Source: Verrucomicrobiota bacterium
GTDB taxonomy: Bacteria; Verrucomicrobiota; Verrucomicrobiia; Opitutales; Opitutaceae
NCBI GenBank assembly: GCA_016222805.1
Contig: JACRQG010000027.1
Coordinates: forward strand, 1 to 64,000
Reading direction: 5' to 3'
Length of the DNA stretch: 64,000 bases
Part shown: positions 23,083-33,178 of the stretch, in pieces
Numbering within the stretch: position 1 is the stretch's first letter
Layout: each line of letters starts with the position of its first letter
Program-made: the position numbers and the translations under genes
The notes under the pieces: generated by a model
The model's input: only the letters and a program-made list of their open reading frames with translations
Told to the model about the DNA's origin: nothing
Database searches by the model: none

Positions 23083-24171
23083 TCAACGGGCCCGCCTGGT
23101 GCCGGTCATGAGGTAGTCGAGCGTGAACTGGTGGGCGGTGCGCTCCGGGACGTAGCGCGTGGACTCGACCAGCTCGCGCCGGGTGGTGTCGAAGGTGATG
23201 ACGCGGACCTGGTCCTCGGACGGGAGAAAGCGGTACAGCCGCAGCGGGCCGGAGGACGTGTAGTCGGAGAGCAGGGCGTGGACGATCTGGTTGGCCGCGC
23301 CGCGTTGGGAGAGCGTCAGGGCGGTCACGCGGCTCTGATCGCCGGAAAAGACGAAGCCGAGATTGGCGTGGCGCGAGTACAGCTTGTCCCACAGTTGCTG
23401 TGGGGAGTTGCCGCGCGCACCGTGGACCTTGCTCCACCGCATGCGTCCCTTGGGGTCCCGGACGAAGCCCTCCTCGGTCTTGGGCTTTTCGAGGATTCCG
23501 AGATCCATGTGGGTCGTGATCAAGGCGCGGCGTGCGGCGTGCTGGCGGAGCAGGGAATCGGCCCAGGCGAGAACGTCGTCGGGAGCGTTGCACTCGAGGC
23601 TGAGGTGGATGAAGTCGAGGCCGCCGGCGGAGAAGAGCTGAAAACTGTTCACGTTGTTGGCCGACACCTGCTGTTCCGGGCGCGCATGGGTGTAGGAACC
23701 TCCGTACCAGGGAAAGGAGGCAAAGCGCTCCGCCGGGAAGAACTGCTGGAAGAGCGTCGCATCCCCGGACGATTTCAGGTCGTGGTTGCCGACGGTAAGG
23801 CTATAGGGCACGGCGCCGTGGAGCGGAGCGAGGCACTCGCGGGCGAGCTGCCATTGATCCGCGCGGTTGATATCCACGATGTCGCCGACGTGCGAAACGA
23901 AGACGATGTGCTGTGACCGCAAGTTCTCGGCGATCCAGCGGATGTGATTCCGGAAGACCGGATTGGTCAGCGGCTCGGTGCTTTCCGGCGTGGCCTTGGT
24001 GCCCGCCCCCCGGTAACCCTGGGTGTCGGGGATGACGACGATCGTGAACGCGCCGGGTGGCGGCAGATCGAGGTCGGCCGCCCGCAGGCCGGGGGCCAAG
24101 ACAAGAACCGCCAGCAGCGAGATCAGGAGGAAGCGGACGCGGCCCGGGAGGCCGGACGAGGCGAGTTTCAT
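23083..24171 (-). CDS. Secreted metallophosphoesterase
   Basis: A 362-aa calcineurin-like phosphoesterase from ATG 24171, with signal peptide [20 protein letters not shown]. The metal motifs run in order: VVIPDTQG (D-x-Q variant), HVGDIVD, VGNHD, and TTHMDLG with FSGDQ near the end. The DTQ variant is common in exported members of the family. It probably hydrolyses a phosphoester outside the cytoplasm; the substrate is unknown. Confidence 0.88.
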   Translation of the reverse strand: MKLASSGLPGRVRFLLISLLAVLVLAPGLRAADLDLPPPGAFTIVVIPDTQGYRGAGTKATPESTEPLTNPVFRNHIRWIAENLRSQHIVFVSHVGDIVDINRADQWQLARECLAPLHGAVPYSLTVGNHDLKSSGDATLFQQFFPAERFASFPWYGGSYTHARPEQQVSANNVNSFQLFSAGGLDFIHLSLECNAPDDVLAWADSLLRQHAARRALITTHMDLGILEKPKTEEGFVRDPKGRMRWSKVHGARGNSPQQLWDKLYSRHANLGFVFSGDQSRVTALTLSQRGAANQIVHALLSDYTSSGPLRLYRFLPSEDQVRVITFDTTRRELVESTRYVPERTAHQFTLDYLMTGTRRAR

Positions 24172-24371
24172 GGACGGGGAGGTTCGGTCACGGTGCCAAC
24201 CGTCACGCTGGAAGGCCAGCCCGGTTGCGGTGGCTGGCGCGACCGAGCCGGTTTCGATCGGTCCTTGAGACGCGGCTGCCGGCGGCGAGGTCGCGAGTCC
24301 GCCGGCGGAGGGCCCGGCCAAGATGCGACTCGCCGCCGGGCGGAAAATCGCCCTACTCGCGGGCGGCAGGC

Positions 24372-24815
24372 ATGACGACGTGCACGAAGATCTACTCCGA
24401 CATTCCCTGGGCGCACCGGCAGCACCGGCATGATGGCCATTGCGCGTTCATCCATGGGCACAACTGGTCGATCGCAATCACCTTCGCGGCGGAGCAGCTG
24501 GACGAGAACGGCTTCGTGGTCGACTTCGGCAAACTGAAGTTTCTCGAGCACTGGATCGACGAGCATCTCGATCATGCCTGTGTGTTCAACGCGGAGGATC
24601 CCCTGCGCGACGCCCTCGTGGCGGTGGGCGGCCCGCAGGTGTGGAAGACTTACGTGGTCGCCAGTTGCTCCTGCGAGGGCATGGCGCGGCACCTCCACGG
24701 CGTTTTCGACCGGCTCGTGCGCGAGGCGACGGGCGGACGGGCGTGGGTCGTGCGCGTCGAGGTCGAGGAAGACAGCCGGAACTCGGCGGCATACGATGCG
24801 CCGGCCGGAGCCTGA
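24372..24815 (+). CDS. queD: 6-carboxytetrahydropterin synthase (QueD/PTPS family)
   Basis: A 147-aa QueD-type protein from ATG 24372. Zinc ligands are seen in WAHRQHR and FIHGHNW, with the catalytic cysteine in DGHC. Further landmarks are [16 protein letters not shown] and EVEEDSRN. It makes 6-carboxy-tetrahydropterin, precursor of 7-deazaguanines (preQ0, queuosine). It lies outside the integrase-bounded element and is probably chromosomal, but it supplies the pathway on which the QueC/TGT-like CBASS proteins depend. Confidence 0.87.
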   Translation: MTTCTKIYSDIPWAHRQHRHDGHCAFIHGHNWSIAITFAAEQLDENGFVVDFGKLKFLEHWIDEHLDHACVFNAEDPLRDALVAVGGPQVWKTYVVASCSCEGMARHLHGVFDRLVREATGGRAWVVRVEVEEDSRNSAAYDAPAGA

Positions 24816-24908
24816 GCGACAGCGCGCGATTTCCGGAAGTAGACTGAAGTGCGTGCGGTCCCCGGGTCGCACGGGACCGGGGCGCCGCAGGGGACCGGGC
24901 TGTTCAGT

Positions 24909-25841
24909 TCAGGAGGCGAACAACCGCTGCATCTCGGCGAGGTGGCGGGGCACGGCGACCGCCGGGTCTTCCTTGCCCTCGTACTCCAGCGCGACCCAGC
25001 CCTGGTAGCCGCCGTCGCGGAGGATCTGCGTGAAGCGCTTGAAATCCGCCGGCACCTTGGCGCCGCCGGCGGGCTGGATTTCCGTCTTGAACTGGACGTT
25101 GACGGAGTAGGGCACGCATTCGGCGAAATCCTTGTACGGATCCGCGGTGCGGAAGTTGCCCGAGTCGAGGTTGACGCCGATCCACGGGCTCTTCACCGCC
25201 TTCACCATGGGCAGCAGCGTGGCCGCGCTGCCGATGGAGTCGTGGTTTTCCAGGCCGAGGAAGATCCCCTTCTTGCCGGCGTAGTCGCAGCATTCCTCGA
25301 GGGCGCTGATCACGAGCTTGTCAGCCTCGTCGCGCGGAATCTCCTTCGTCACCCCGGCGAAGACCCGGATATGTGGCGCGCCGAGCACGGCGGCGCGGTC
25401 GATCCACTTTTTCGTCAGGGCAATCTCGGCCTCGCGCTTCGCGCCCTTCGGGTGGGAGAAGTTGTTGCCGATGGCCGTGCCGCTGATCGCGACGCCGCGG
25501 AGGAACGCGTGCCGGCGGAGTTTGATCAAATACTCGTCGGTCTCCTCGGAGAAGAAGTACGTGGTCGGCTCCGCGTCGCAGCCGTGGGCGGCACAGTAGT
25601 CGATGAACTTGAACATGTCGATCGCCTTGCCCGCGGGCACCTTGGTGTTGGGCTTGCCGCGCATGACCGGGAAGGTGTCGCGGAAGGAGTAGGCGGCGAG
25701 ACTCAGGCGCAGGATGGGTTTGCCGGTGCGGCCGAACGGGCCGCGGTCGGGGGCGGCTGAAACCAGGTGCGGGGCGGCGAGGGTGGCGAGGCCGGCGGCG
25801 GCGCCGAGTTTGAGGAAGTCGCGGCGAGGAACGGTGTTCAT
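24909..25841 (-). CDS. Tat-exported sugar phosphate isomerase/epimerase
   Basis: A 310-aa TIM-barrel protein of the xylose-isomerase-like family. It starts MNTVPRRDFLKLGAAAG, a twin-arginine signal. Barrel landmarks include FLGLENHDSIGSAA (E and H metal ligands), IGVNLDSGNF and VALEYEG. Members of this family in these bacteria are usually annotated as sugar isomerases with unknown substrate. Confidence 0.85.
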   Translation of the reverse strand: MNTVPRRDFLKLGAAAGLATLAAPHLVSAAPDRGPFGRTGKPILRLSLAAYSFRDTFPVMRGKPNTKVPAGKAIDMFKFIDYCAAHGCDAEPTTYFFSEETDEYLIKLRRHAFLRGVAISGTAIGNNFSHPKGAKREAEIALTKKWIDRAAVLGAPHIRVFAGVTKEIPRDEADKLVISALEECCDYAGKKGIFLGLENHDSIGSAATLLPMVKAVKSPWIGVNLDSGNFRTADPYKDFAECVPYSVNVQFKTEIQPAGGAKVPADFKRFTQILRDGGYQGWVALEYEGKEDPAVAVPRHLAEMQRLFAS

Positions 25842-25983
25842 GGGGAGCAAGTGAGAAGATGAAACCAGCCGGCGACACCGCGGCAAAGCCTTTCGCGGGG
25901 AAATCGCCGGTCCGCCGGGGCGGCTTGGGGCGGGCGCCCGAAACGCGATTGCGGCGAATGGGCCGGCTTGTTCGCATTCGTGC

Positions 25984-27168
25984 ATGTTCCGTTTCCCCTG
26001 GAGTGCCGCCGGCTTGGCCTGGCTTGGCGTGATGTCAGGTGTGCTCGGCGCGGCGGAAGCCGCCGCGCCCCTGCGCAAGATCCGCGACTTCGTGATCTAC
26101 GAAGATCCGCAGTTTTATGCCGCGTTTCCGTCGGTGGTGCGGCGGCCCAACGGTGAACTGCTGGTCGCTTTCCGGCGCGCGCCGGCGCGGGTCGCCCTGG
26201 GCGAGGTCAGGGAGTCGCACGTGGATCCCAACAGCTACCTCGTGCAGGTGCGGTCGCCGGATGAGGGCGCCACCTGGGGGCGCGCGCCGGAGTTGATTTA
26301 TGCGCATGCCTTCGGAGGTTCGCAGGACCCGTGCCTGCTCCAGCTTCGCGATGGCACGCTGCTTTGCGCCAGCTATGGCTGGGCCTTCGTGCAGCCGGAG
26401 GTTGTGCCGAAGTTGGCGGCGCCCGTCTTCGAGAACCGCCCGGGCGTCGTCTTCCTCGGAGGTTACCTGGTGCGATCCGGCGACGGCGGCCGCTCATGGC
26501 AGGGGCCCACCTATCCGGTGGCGATCGCACCCGAGATCTTCCGCGGACCGTACGGTCAGCCGCTGCCGGCCTACAACCGCGGGGCGCTGGCGGAGGGTCG
26601 GGACGGGCGGCTGTTCTGGGTCGTGGCCGCCAACGACACGGTCAAGCCGCGCCGGACGTCCAATCACCTGATCGTCTCCGCGGACCGCGGCGCCACCTGG
26701 CGGTACGCGAGTCCGGTGGCGGTGGATGCGAAGGTGTCGTTCAACGAAGCCTCCATCATTGAAACTCCGCGCGGGGATCTCGTGGCGTTCCTGCGGACCG
26801 CGGGCTTCGACGACCACGCCTGCCTCGCGCGGTCGACCGACGGCGGCAAGACCTTCCTGCCGTGGCAGGACATGGGGTGGAAGGGACATCCCCTGCAGGC
26901 GAGCCGCCTGGCCGACGGGCGCGTGCTGCTCGTCTACGGATACCGGCACGTACCTTATGGCGTGCGGGCGCGGGTGCTGAATGCCGAATGCACCGACTTT
27001 GCGACGGCACCGGAATTCGTGATTCGCGATGATGGCGGAACCACCGACCTCGGCTACCCGTGGTCCGTGCCCCTCGACGGCCGGCGTGTGCTGGTGGTGT
27101 ATTACTTCAACCGGGCCGGTGGCCCGCGGCACATCGCCGGCAGCATCCTGGAGGTAAACCCACCTTGA
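25984..27168 (+). CDS. Exported sialidase-superfamily protein
   Basis: A 394-aa six-bladed propeller with a signal peptide (residues 1-27). Asp-box repeats are visible: SPDEGATWG, SGDGGRSWQ, SADRGATWR, STDGGKTF. It begins with RKIRDFVIYEDPQFYAAFPS, the first active-site strand with a following RRPNGELLVAFR. The superfamily covers exo-sialidases and other glycosidases; substrate not clear. Confidence 0.85.
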   Translation: MFRFPWSAAGLAWLGVMSGVLGAAEAAAPLRKIRDFVIYEDPQFYAAFPSVVRRPNGELLVAFRRAPARVALGEVRESHVDPNSYLVQVRSPDEGATWGRAPELIYAHAFGGSQDPCLLQLRDGTLLCASYGWAFVQPEVVPKLAAPVFENRPGVVFLGGYLVRSGDGGRSWQGPTYPVAIAPEIFRGPYGQPLPAYNRGALAEGRDGRLFWVVAANDTVKPRRTSNHLIVSADRGATWRYASPVAVDAKVSFNEASIIETPRGDLVAFLRTAGFDDHACLARSTDGGKTFLPWQDMGWKGHPLQASRLADGRVLLVYGYRHVPYGVRARVLNAECTDFATAPEFVIRDDGGTTDLGYPWSVPLDGRRVLVVYYFNRAGGPRHIAGSILEVNPP

Positions 27169-27191
27169 CCGGCAGCGGAGCGATGTTGCCC

Positions 27192-28229
27192 ATGGCATTC
27201 CCTGCGGGCGGGGCGACCCCGCCTCGCGCGACCCCCTCGTGGCACCGTTCTCGCGGGGCGGGGTCGCCCCGCCCACAACCACTCGATCGGGGTGGCACGA
27301 GATTAGCGCGGCGCGGCCGGTGGTTCGTCCTGGCAGGACTGATCGCCGCGGGCGCATGGTCGCTGACGGCGGCGGAGCCTTCGCCCAAGCCCCGTGGCCT
27401 CTGGTTCTGGTCGAAGCCGGGCAGCCCCTACGGTTCCGTCAACGTCCTGGGCAATCCCGCGCGCGAGGACGAAGCCTTGGCGAGCTTTGCCCGCTGGAAT
27501 GTCCGCCGGCTCTATGGCAGCTATGGCGCCTTGCCGGTGGAGGCGCCGGAGCGGGTCGCGGCTTGGAACCGGCGCCTGCACGAGGCGGGAGTCCGGTCGT
27601 TGACGCTGTTCTCGGATGGCGGGGCGCTCTCGGGCAGCGGCCGGGAACGGTTCTTGCGCGAAGTTGAGGAACGGGTGCTCGCCTTCAATGCCGCACGGAC
27701 AGACCCGCGGGAGCGGTTCGACGGCATTGCCCTCGATGTCGAACCCCACGCCCTCCCGGTGTGGAAGACCACGACTGGCGAAGGTCGCCGTGCCCTGATG
27801 GAGGAGTTTGTCGCGATGTGCGGCGCCCTGCGGGCGCGGCTGGATGCCCGCGGCGGCCGGGATCTCCCGCTTTCGGCCGCGCTGGCCTATTGGCTGGATC
27901 GACTGCCTCCGGACGGCAGGGTGGCCTGGCAAACGGCCGCGGATCGCGACGACTGGTTCGCTCGCCTGGGAAAGAGCGTCCCGGTCATCAGCCTGATGGC
28001 CTACGAGCGCAGCGCGCCCGCGGCGATTCTCGATGCCGTCGCCTGGGAGCGGGCCCATTTTTCCGGCCGCGTCATCACCGCCTTGCGCGCCCGGATGGGC
28101 GTCGAATGGCAGACTCTCTCCGACCTGGCGCGGGTGTTGCCGGAAGTGGAGGCGACGTCAACGGACGGAGTTGATCTGGAAAACTACGAACTGCTCCGCC
28201 GGGCGGAACAACCCGACCGATCGGGTTGA
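27192..28229 (+). CDS. Secreted protein of unknown function, probable TIM-barrel glycosidase-like
   Basis: A 345-aa frame from ATG 27192. The N-terminal 40 residues run through a perfect inverted repeat and look non-protein; the signal peptide (WFVLAGLIAAGAWSLTAA) begins around residue 45, so the real start may be non-canonical. The body contains GLWFWSKPGSPYG, GIALDVEPHALP (acidic motif of barrel glycosidases), LSAALAYWLD and SLMAYERSA, a layout like putative glycoside hydrolases. The family assignment is tentative. Confidence 0.6.
   Translation: MAFPAGGATPPRATPSWHRSRGAGSPRPQPLDRGGTRLARRGRWFVLAGLIAAGAWSLTAAEPSPKPRGLWFWSKPGSPYGSVNVLGNPAREDEALASFARWNVRRLYGSYGALPVEAPERVAAWNRRLHEAGVRSLTLFSDGGALSGSGRERFLREVEERVLAFNAARTDPRERFDGIALDVEPHALPVWKTTTGEGRRALMEEFVAMCGALRARLDARGGRDLPLSAALAYWLDRLPPDGRVAWQTAADRDDWFARLGKSVPVISLMAYERSAPAAILDAVAWERAHFSGRVITALRARMGVEWQTLSDLARVLPEVEATSTDGVDLENYELLRRAEQPDRSG
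27206..27274. repeat. Perfect 18-bp inverted repeat
   Basis: GGGCGGGGCGACCCCGCC (27206-27223) is exactly complementary to 27257-27274, with a 33-base loop. It follows the sialidase-like gene and overlaps the 5' end of the next frame. It could be a transcription terminator or a REP-like mobile repeat. Confidence 0.7.
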
Positions 28230-28246
28230 ACGCCCGGCGGAAGCGT

Positions 28247-30925
28247 TCAGTTCGCGTCGTAGACTTCGACGAGGGCGAGTCCCGCGCTGCCCGCGACGCC
28301 GGACACCTGCGCGGTGTAGGCACCCGGCGGGAGGGTGAGCACGAGGGCCGAGTCCAGGCTGTGGGCGGCGAGGGCGAATGCGCCCGCCGTTTGGGCCGCG
28401 GCGGTTGCCGCCTCGGGAAAGCGCGCGGCCTGCCAGTCGTCGTTCTGCGCGAGGCGCTCGGAGCCGCGGAACACCGTGAGCAGGGGATCCGACAGCACCC
28501 CGGTCAGCCCGTACTGGGCCAGGGTCGGACCCACGGCCCGAATGAGAATGCGCCGGGGGCGCGTCCCGCTGATGACGAACCCCGCGATCAGCGTGTCTGC
28601 GTCACCGGAGACCTCACCGCGGGTCGCGACATTGGCGAGGCGCGCACTGCCGGCGGTCTCGTCCGTCCGATAGATTTCCGCGAGGCCGACCCCGGCGCCG
28701 GCGGCGGTCGCCGGTGCAATCAGGCCCGTGTAGCTGCCGGGGGGAAGGGTGGCCAGCACCGCGGCATCGCGACTGCCATCGCCGAGTGGAAAGGCGCCGA
28801 CGCGGGCCGCCACGGCGGCAATGGCCGGAGTGAGGCTTGCGGAGCCCCAGTTGTCATTGTTGGCCACCAGGATCGAGCCCGTGTTGACCGACAGCCGCGG
28901 ATCCAGGACGGCACCGGCGACGCCGAAGGCGGCAAGTCCCGGGCCGACGCCGCGGACCAGGACGTTCATGGTTCCTTCGGCGATGACGAAGCCCACGATG
29001 AGTTGCGAGGCTCCCGTCTTCACCTGTCCCCGCGTCGCGAGGTTGACCAGCCGTTCGTCGCCTCCGACCACCAGCACCTCCGAGGTGGTGACGCTGGCAG
29101 TCCCGAGTGCGTAGCGATTCCGAAGCAGCGTCGGCCGGCCTCGCGTCACGCGGATGGCCACGACAAAGGGAGCCGTCACCGTGGTCGCGGGATCGAAGGG
29201 CGCGGCGTTCCAAGTGGTCCCATCGGTCGAGGTCTCCCACGTGGCCGACTGATCGGTGCGCCCGGGCGCCACGCGTTCACCCACCGCCACGGTCGTCGGG
29301 CCTGCGGCGAAAGCAAAGGCGCTGCCCGATTCGGCCACGCGCGGATTGGTCGCGTGGGCGTATTCGGCCAGGTTGGGGACGCCGTCGGCATCCGGATCGG
29401 CCGCGGCTGCGCTGCGAGCGGGGTCGGCCTGTTCGGTGCGACTGAAGTTGGCGCGGCGCCAGGCGTCGAAACTCCCGGTCGCGGCGGGAACGAAACGCAC
29501 CGACTGCAGTTCGCTGTACCCGGCGCGCGTATCGCACCAGACCGCCACGACGGGCTGGTCGGCCGTTCCGCCGGGCACGACGCCGAGATTGTCACCCAAC
29601 AGCGGCAGGTTCGAAGGCTGGGCCTTGACCGTGGCCCGCAAGTCGCCGGCTTGGTCGCTCAACCGCAGGCTGGGTTGCCACGTCGCCCCGCCGTCCAGCG
29701 AGAGCGCGCCGCGCAGTTCGACCGCATTCGCCCCCGCCGCTCCGGCGCCGCGTTGAAGGTAGACAACCGCCACCGTCCGGCCGTCGGCGGACGGGGCAAT
29801 CCCATGATTGAAGATGGCCGTGCCGGCGGGATTGTCGGTCGCAACGGTGGCGGCCTGCCAGGAGCCGCCCTGGTCGGAGGAATGGGCGACCAGCACGCGG
29901 GCGACTCCGTTCACGGTGGCGAGGCAGCTGGCGAACAGATCGCCGGATTGTCGTGCGGCCGCCGCGTGGGAAATCAGGAATCCTCCGCCGACAATCTCGG
30001 GCGTCAGGGCGGCGCGGACGGTTGGAATGGCCGTGGTGGCGGTGGCCGCAAACGTGCGCCCGCCGTCGAGGGAGCGCCGGCAGTCGATCCGGTACTGGTT
30101 GATGGTCGCCTCACCATTCGGCAGCGGGGTGACGTCGTTTGCCGTGAGCGTGGTGTAGAGGGCGATGGCGGAGCCGTCCGGGAGAACGACGATCTGGGCG
30201 CCCTGGTTCGCTTCCGTGGTCGAACCCCGCGGGGTGAGGGCGGCCGGGGTTGACCAGGTGGCGCCCCGATCGTCGCTGTAGGCGGAGGTCAGGCTCGCTC
30301 CGGTGGTGTTCCCATTCGCGTCGAAGGTCAGGTCGGCCCACGCCACCAGCAGCCGGCCGGGGTTGGGCGTGCCGGGAAAATCGTTCACGGCGAGCCACGG
30401 CCGGTCGACGATGGCGCGTGCACTGGCGGAGGCCGCCAGCGACGCGCCGAGCCAGTTGGCCCCGCCGTCCTGGCTGCGGCTTACCACCACGAGGCCGAGG
30501 CCGGTGTCGTTGTAGCGACCGAGCGACGCGACGTAGAGGTCTCCTTGCGGGCCGACGCCTGCAACGCAGTTGCCGGTGGGGCGGAAAACACGGCCGTTGG
30601 CGCCGGTGAAGGCCGGCAGCGCGGTCCGGGTCCAGGCGAGCCCGCCATCGCGCGAAACCGCGCAGCTGATGCGGCTGCCGTTGGCCAAGACGTCGGTGTA
30701 GGTGGCCAGGAGTAGATCGGGATCGCCTGCGCCGCGCGCGAGGTGCGGCTCTGCCTTGCCCTGGCGATCTCCGGTTGGGGTCGGTGCCGGATCGGTGCCG
30801 GCGCGGGTATTGCTGCCGACGCGGGCGTCGAGCAGGGCTGGGGCGGCGCCCTTGAACCCTTGACCCAATGCGGTCGGAGCAAGGACGAGGAGGAGGAGAC
30901 TAATCGTGCGGATCGTTGGAGTCAT
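28247..30925 (-). CDS. Large secreted sialidase-like protein with tandem C-terminal module
   Basis: An 892-aa protein from ATG 30925 with signal peptide (SLLLLVLAPTALGQ). The N-terminal half is a BNR/sialidase propeller (SRDGGLAWTR, SQDGGANWLG, SDDRGATWS, SLDGGRTF, SLDGGATWQP). The C-terminus has two copies of a roughly 125-residue module: VNLATRGQV to AEIYRTD and ANVATRGEV to LVEVYDAN, each with VRGVGPGLAAFG / IRAVGPTLAQYG. A related pair ends the PL8 protein at 59,531. The modules may anchor or mark exported proteins. Confidence 0.85.
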   Translation of the reverse strand: MTPTIRTISLLLLVLAPTALGQGFKGAAPALLDARVGSNTRAGTDPAPTPTGDRQGKAEPHLARGAGDPDLLLATYTDVLANGSRISCAVSRDGGLAWTRTALPAFTGANGRVFRPTGNCVAGVGPQGDLYVASLGRYNDTGLGLVVVSRSQDGGANWLGASLAASASARAIVDRPWLAVNDFPGTPNPGRLLVAWADLTFDANGNTTGASLTSAYSDDRGATWSTPAALTPRGSTTEANQGAQIVVLPDGSAIALYTTLTANDVTPLPNGEATINQYRIDCRRSLDGGRTFAATATTAIPTVRAALTPEIVGGGFLISHAAAARQSGDLFASCLATVNGVARVLVAHSSDQGGSWQAATVATDNPAGTAIFNHGIAPSADGRTVAVVYLQRGAGAAGANAVELRGALSLDGGATWQPSLRLSDQAGDLRATVKAQPSNLPLLGDNLGVVPGGTADQPVVAVWCDTRAGYSELQSVRFVPAATGSFDAWRRANFSRTEQADPARSAAAADPDADGVPNLAEYAHATNPRVAESGSAFAFAAGPTTVAVGERVAPGRTDQSATWETSTDGTTWNAAPFDPATTVTAPFVVAIRVTRGRPTLLRNRYALGTASVTTSEVLVVGGDERLVNLATRGQVKTGASQLIVGFVIAEGTMNVLVRGVGPGLAAFGVAGAVLDPRLSVNTGSILVANNDNWGSASLTPAIAAVAARVGAFPLGDGSRDAAVLATLPPGSYTGLIAPATAAGAGVGLAEIYRTDETAGSARLANVATRGEVSGDADTLIAGFVISGTRPRRILIRAVGPTLAQYGLTGVLSDPLLTVFRGSERLAQNDDWQAARFPEAATAAAQTAGAFALAAHSLDSALVLTLPPGAYTAQVSGVAGSAGLALVEVYDAN

Positions 30926-31033
30926 GGTGCACCTGTACCCGCGGCAGACGGCTGGAGACAGGTGCATGCATCTTCACATGAAGGCGCTGTGGCGGCGCCG
31001 CATTTCTTGGCGATTCCCTACCGGCCGTCGTCG

Positions 31034-33160
31034 TCATCCCCGCCCGCCCGCGTAGCACTCGCGGCACGTGCGGTAGGCGGAGCTGGGCAGGAGGGCGCGG
31101 CCGCACTGGCGGCACTCGCGCCGGGCGAGCCCATGCCTCCCCCAGTTGCGGCGCAGGATGGCCTGGGTCTGCTCCGTCGTTTCCCGTCGCAACGCCTCCA
31201 CGTGAGAAAGGTCGGTGAACGTGCCGGGAAACTTGAGGGCCAGCCAGCGGTAGACGGTGATCAGCTTCAGTGTGTCCTCGAGGGACTCGAGACCGCCGCT
31301 GCGATCCAGACGGCGCGGAAAATCGACGGTGGCGCCGTCGCCGAGCTTCTCGAGCCAGTCGGCAAACCGATGGCGGAAGTGATCGTCTTCCAGATCGATC
31401 GGGGTGCAGGCGAGGGTGTACCGGGTTTCGATCGGCAGGCCGGGAGCGCAGGTATCGACCAGATCCGCCGCTCTGATGACATCGGTCTGGACCTCGGGAA
31501 AGAAGGTGCCGCCCGGAAAGGTCAGGCGGGTGCGGAAGAACTCCAGGATCGGCCCGAGGCGATTGAAACCCAGGTGGGCGGCGATGGCTTGGATGTGCAT
31601 CGGCGTCGGTGCGGCCGGCAGGCGGTCGGGCGCCGGCGTGGACTGGGGCGCCGCGAGGGCCGCCGCGATCCGCTGTCCGTCGCGCTCCGAGAATGCCGCG
31701 ACCCAGCCGGTGGCTCCAGGACCGCGACCGGCCCGGCCGGCGATCTGCAGCAACTCCCCCGGCTCCAGCCGGCGGTTCGACTGGCCGTCGAACTTGTCCG
31801 TCTCGTAGAAGACCACGCGCTCAAGCGGCAGGTTGAGGCCGAGCCCGATGGCGTCGGTGGCGCAGATGATGTCCGCCGCGCCCTCGCGGAACCGCCGGGC
31901 CTCGTTGCGCCGCACCTCGGGGGAGAGGCTGCCGTAGATGACAGCGACCCGCTGTCCGAGGGCCTCGAACATCGCCTTGAGTTCCAGCACGAGGGCGCGC
32001 GAGAAACCGATCACGGCCGAACGCGGCGGCACGCGCCGCCAGTCGATCACTCCTTCGTAGGCAAGCGAACCCAACCGCTCGAGCGGATGAACCTCGAGCG
32101 TATCGCCGCACAGTTCCGCCAAGTGCTGGATCACCGGGCCGGCGGACACGGGGCCGGTCACGATCAGGGTGTCGGTGGCCGCCCCGCAATAGGCCGCGAC
32201 CCACGCCCAGCCCCGGTCGCGATCAAATGCGAGCTGCATCTCGTCGAGCACGCAGACGGCGAAGCGCCGGGTGAAATCCGCCATCTCGACCGTGCGGGAG
32301 GAATGGGTTGGCGAGGTTTCGTCGCGCTCCTCGCCGGTGATGAGGGAGCAGGCCCTGCCCATTTCGACCAGTCGGTCGCGTTGCTCGAGGGCGAGCAGGC
32401 GCAGCGGGCCGAGGTACATGCCGCTCGGAGCCGCGGCCAGCGCCTGCATGGCCCGGTAGGTCTTGCCCGAATTGGTCGGGCCCAGCCAGGCCACGACCCG
32501 GCGACGAATCCTCCGGGCAGCCGGAAAGCACTGGAGGTAGTCGAGGAAACCGGGATTGCGGTCGGCCAGGCCGGCGAAAAGCGTGCGATCCACCGCATGG
32601 GTGCAGGCCAGACGGAGGCGAAGGTAGAGTTCCTTCCGGTCGCTGAGAAGGGGAGGATGGGGCAGGAAGGCGCGCGCGATGTCGGGCGCGGCGAGCAGCG
32701 TCCACCCCTCGAACGAGGGCGGCGCGGCCCGGAGACGTCGTTCCACTTCGCGGGCGGCGGGATGCCGGCGCGCGCGAAGCTCCGCGGCCACAGCCGCCTC
32801 CCCGCGGTGCGCCAGATCGCTGACCAACGGCACCAGTTTCTGCGTGATCGTCGCGCGGACGGGTGCCTCGACGCCGTCGCGGAGCGTGACGGTCGTGGGC
32901 ATGTGCAGGGAGATCTCGTCGCCCGCCTCCTGGTAGCCGCCAAACTCGATCGTCGCGTCGACGGCCGCGAGACGGTCCGCCGCGAAACGCGCCAGTGCGG
33001 ATCGGATCGCCGCAATGCGGGTGCGCGGGGCGACGGGGGCGTCGAGAAAGGACTCCCCCAGCGCGCTTGCGTCCACGCCGAGTTCCTCGAGCAGCGCCCG
33101 GCGCGCGGCGCGGATGGCCTCCGCCTGTCGCGGGGGCCGGGGATCTGCCGGGGGGCTCAT
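31034..33160 (-). CDS. SUV3-type DExH RNA helicase
   Basis: A 708-aa superfamily 2 helicase. Motif I is GPTNSGKTYRAM, motif II DEMQ (DEIQ in mitochondrial SUV3), motif III-like LIVTGPVSA, motif V ATDAIGLGLNL and motif VI QIAGRAGR. A C-terminal zinc-finger-like CRQCGRALLPSSAYRTCREC closes it. SUV3 unwinds RNA for degradation in mitochondria; bacterial homologues exist but are poorly studied. No degradation nuclease is adjacent. A 964-aa frame on the opposite strand is a shadow. Confidence 0.9.
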   Translation of the reverse strand: MSPPADPRPPRQAEAIRAARRALLEELGVDASALGESFLDAPVAPRTRIAAIRSALARFAADRLAAVDATIEFGGYQEAGDEISLHMPTTVTLRDGVEAPVRATITQKLVPLVSDLAHRGEAAVAAELRARRHPAAREVERRLRAAPPSFEGWTLLAAPDIARAFLPHPPLLSDRKELYLRLRLACTHAVDRTLFAGLADRNPGFLDYLQCFPAARRIRRRVVAWLGPTNSGKTYRAMQALAAAPSGMYLGPLRLLALEQRDRLVEMGRACSLITGEERDETSPTHSSRTVEMADFTRRFAVCVLDEMQLAFDRDRGWAWVAAYCGAATDTLIVTGPVSAGPVIQHLAELCGDTLEVHPLERLGSLAYEGVIDWRRVPPRSAVIGFSRALVLELKAMFEALGQRVAVIYGSLSPEVRRNEARRFREGAADIICATDAIGLGLNLPLERVVFYETDKFDGQSNRRLEPGELLQIAGRAGRGPGATGWVAAFSERDGQRIAAALAAPQSTPAPDRLPAAPTPMHIQAIAAHLGFNRLGPILEFFRTRLTFPGGTFFPEVQTDVIRAADLVDTCAPGLPIETRYTLACTPIDLEDDHFRHRFADWLEKLGDGATVDFPRRLDRSGGLESLEDTLKLITVYRWLALKFPGTFTDLSHVEALRRETTEQTQAILRRNWGRHGLARRECRQCGRALLPSSAYRTCRECYAGGRG

Positions 33161-33178
33161 ACCGTCGGGCCCGGCAGC

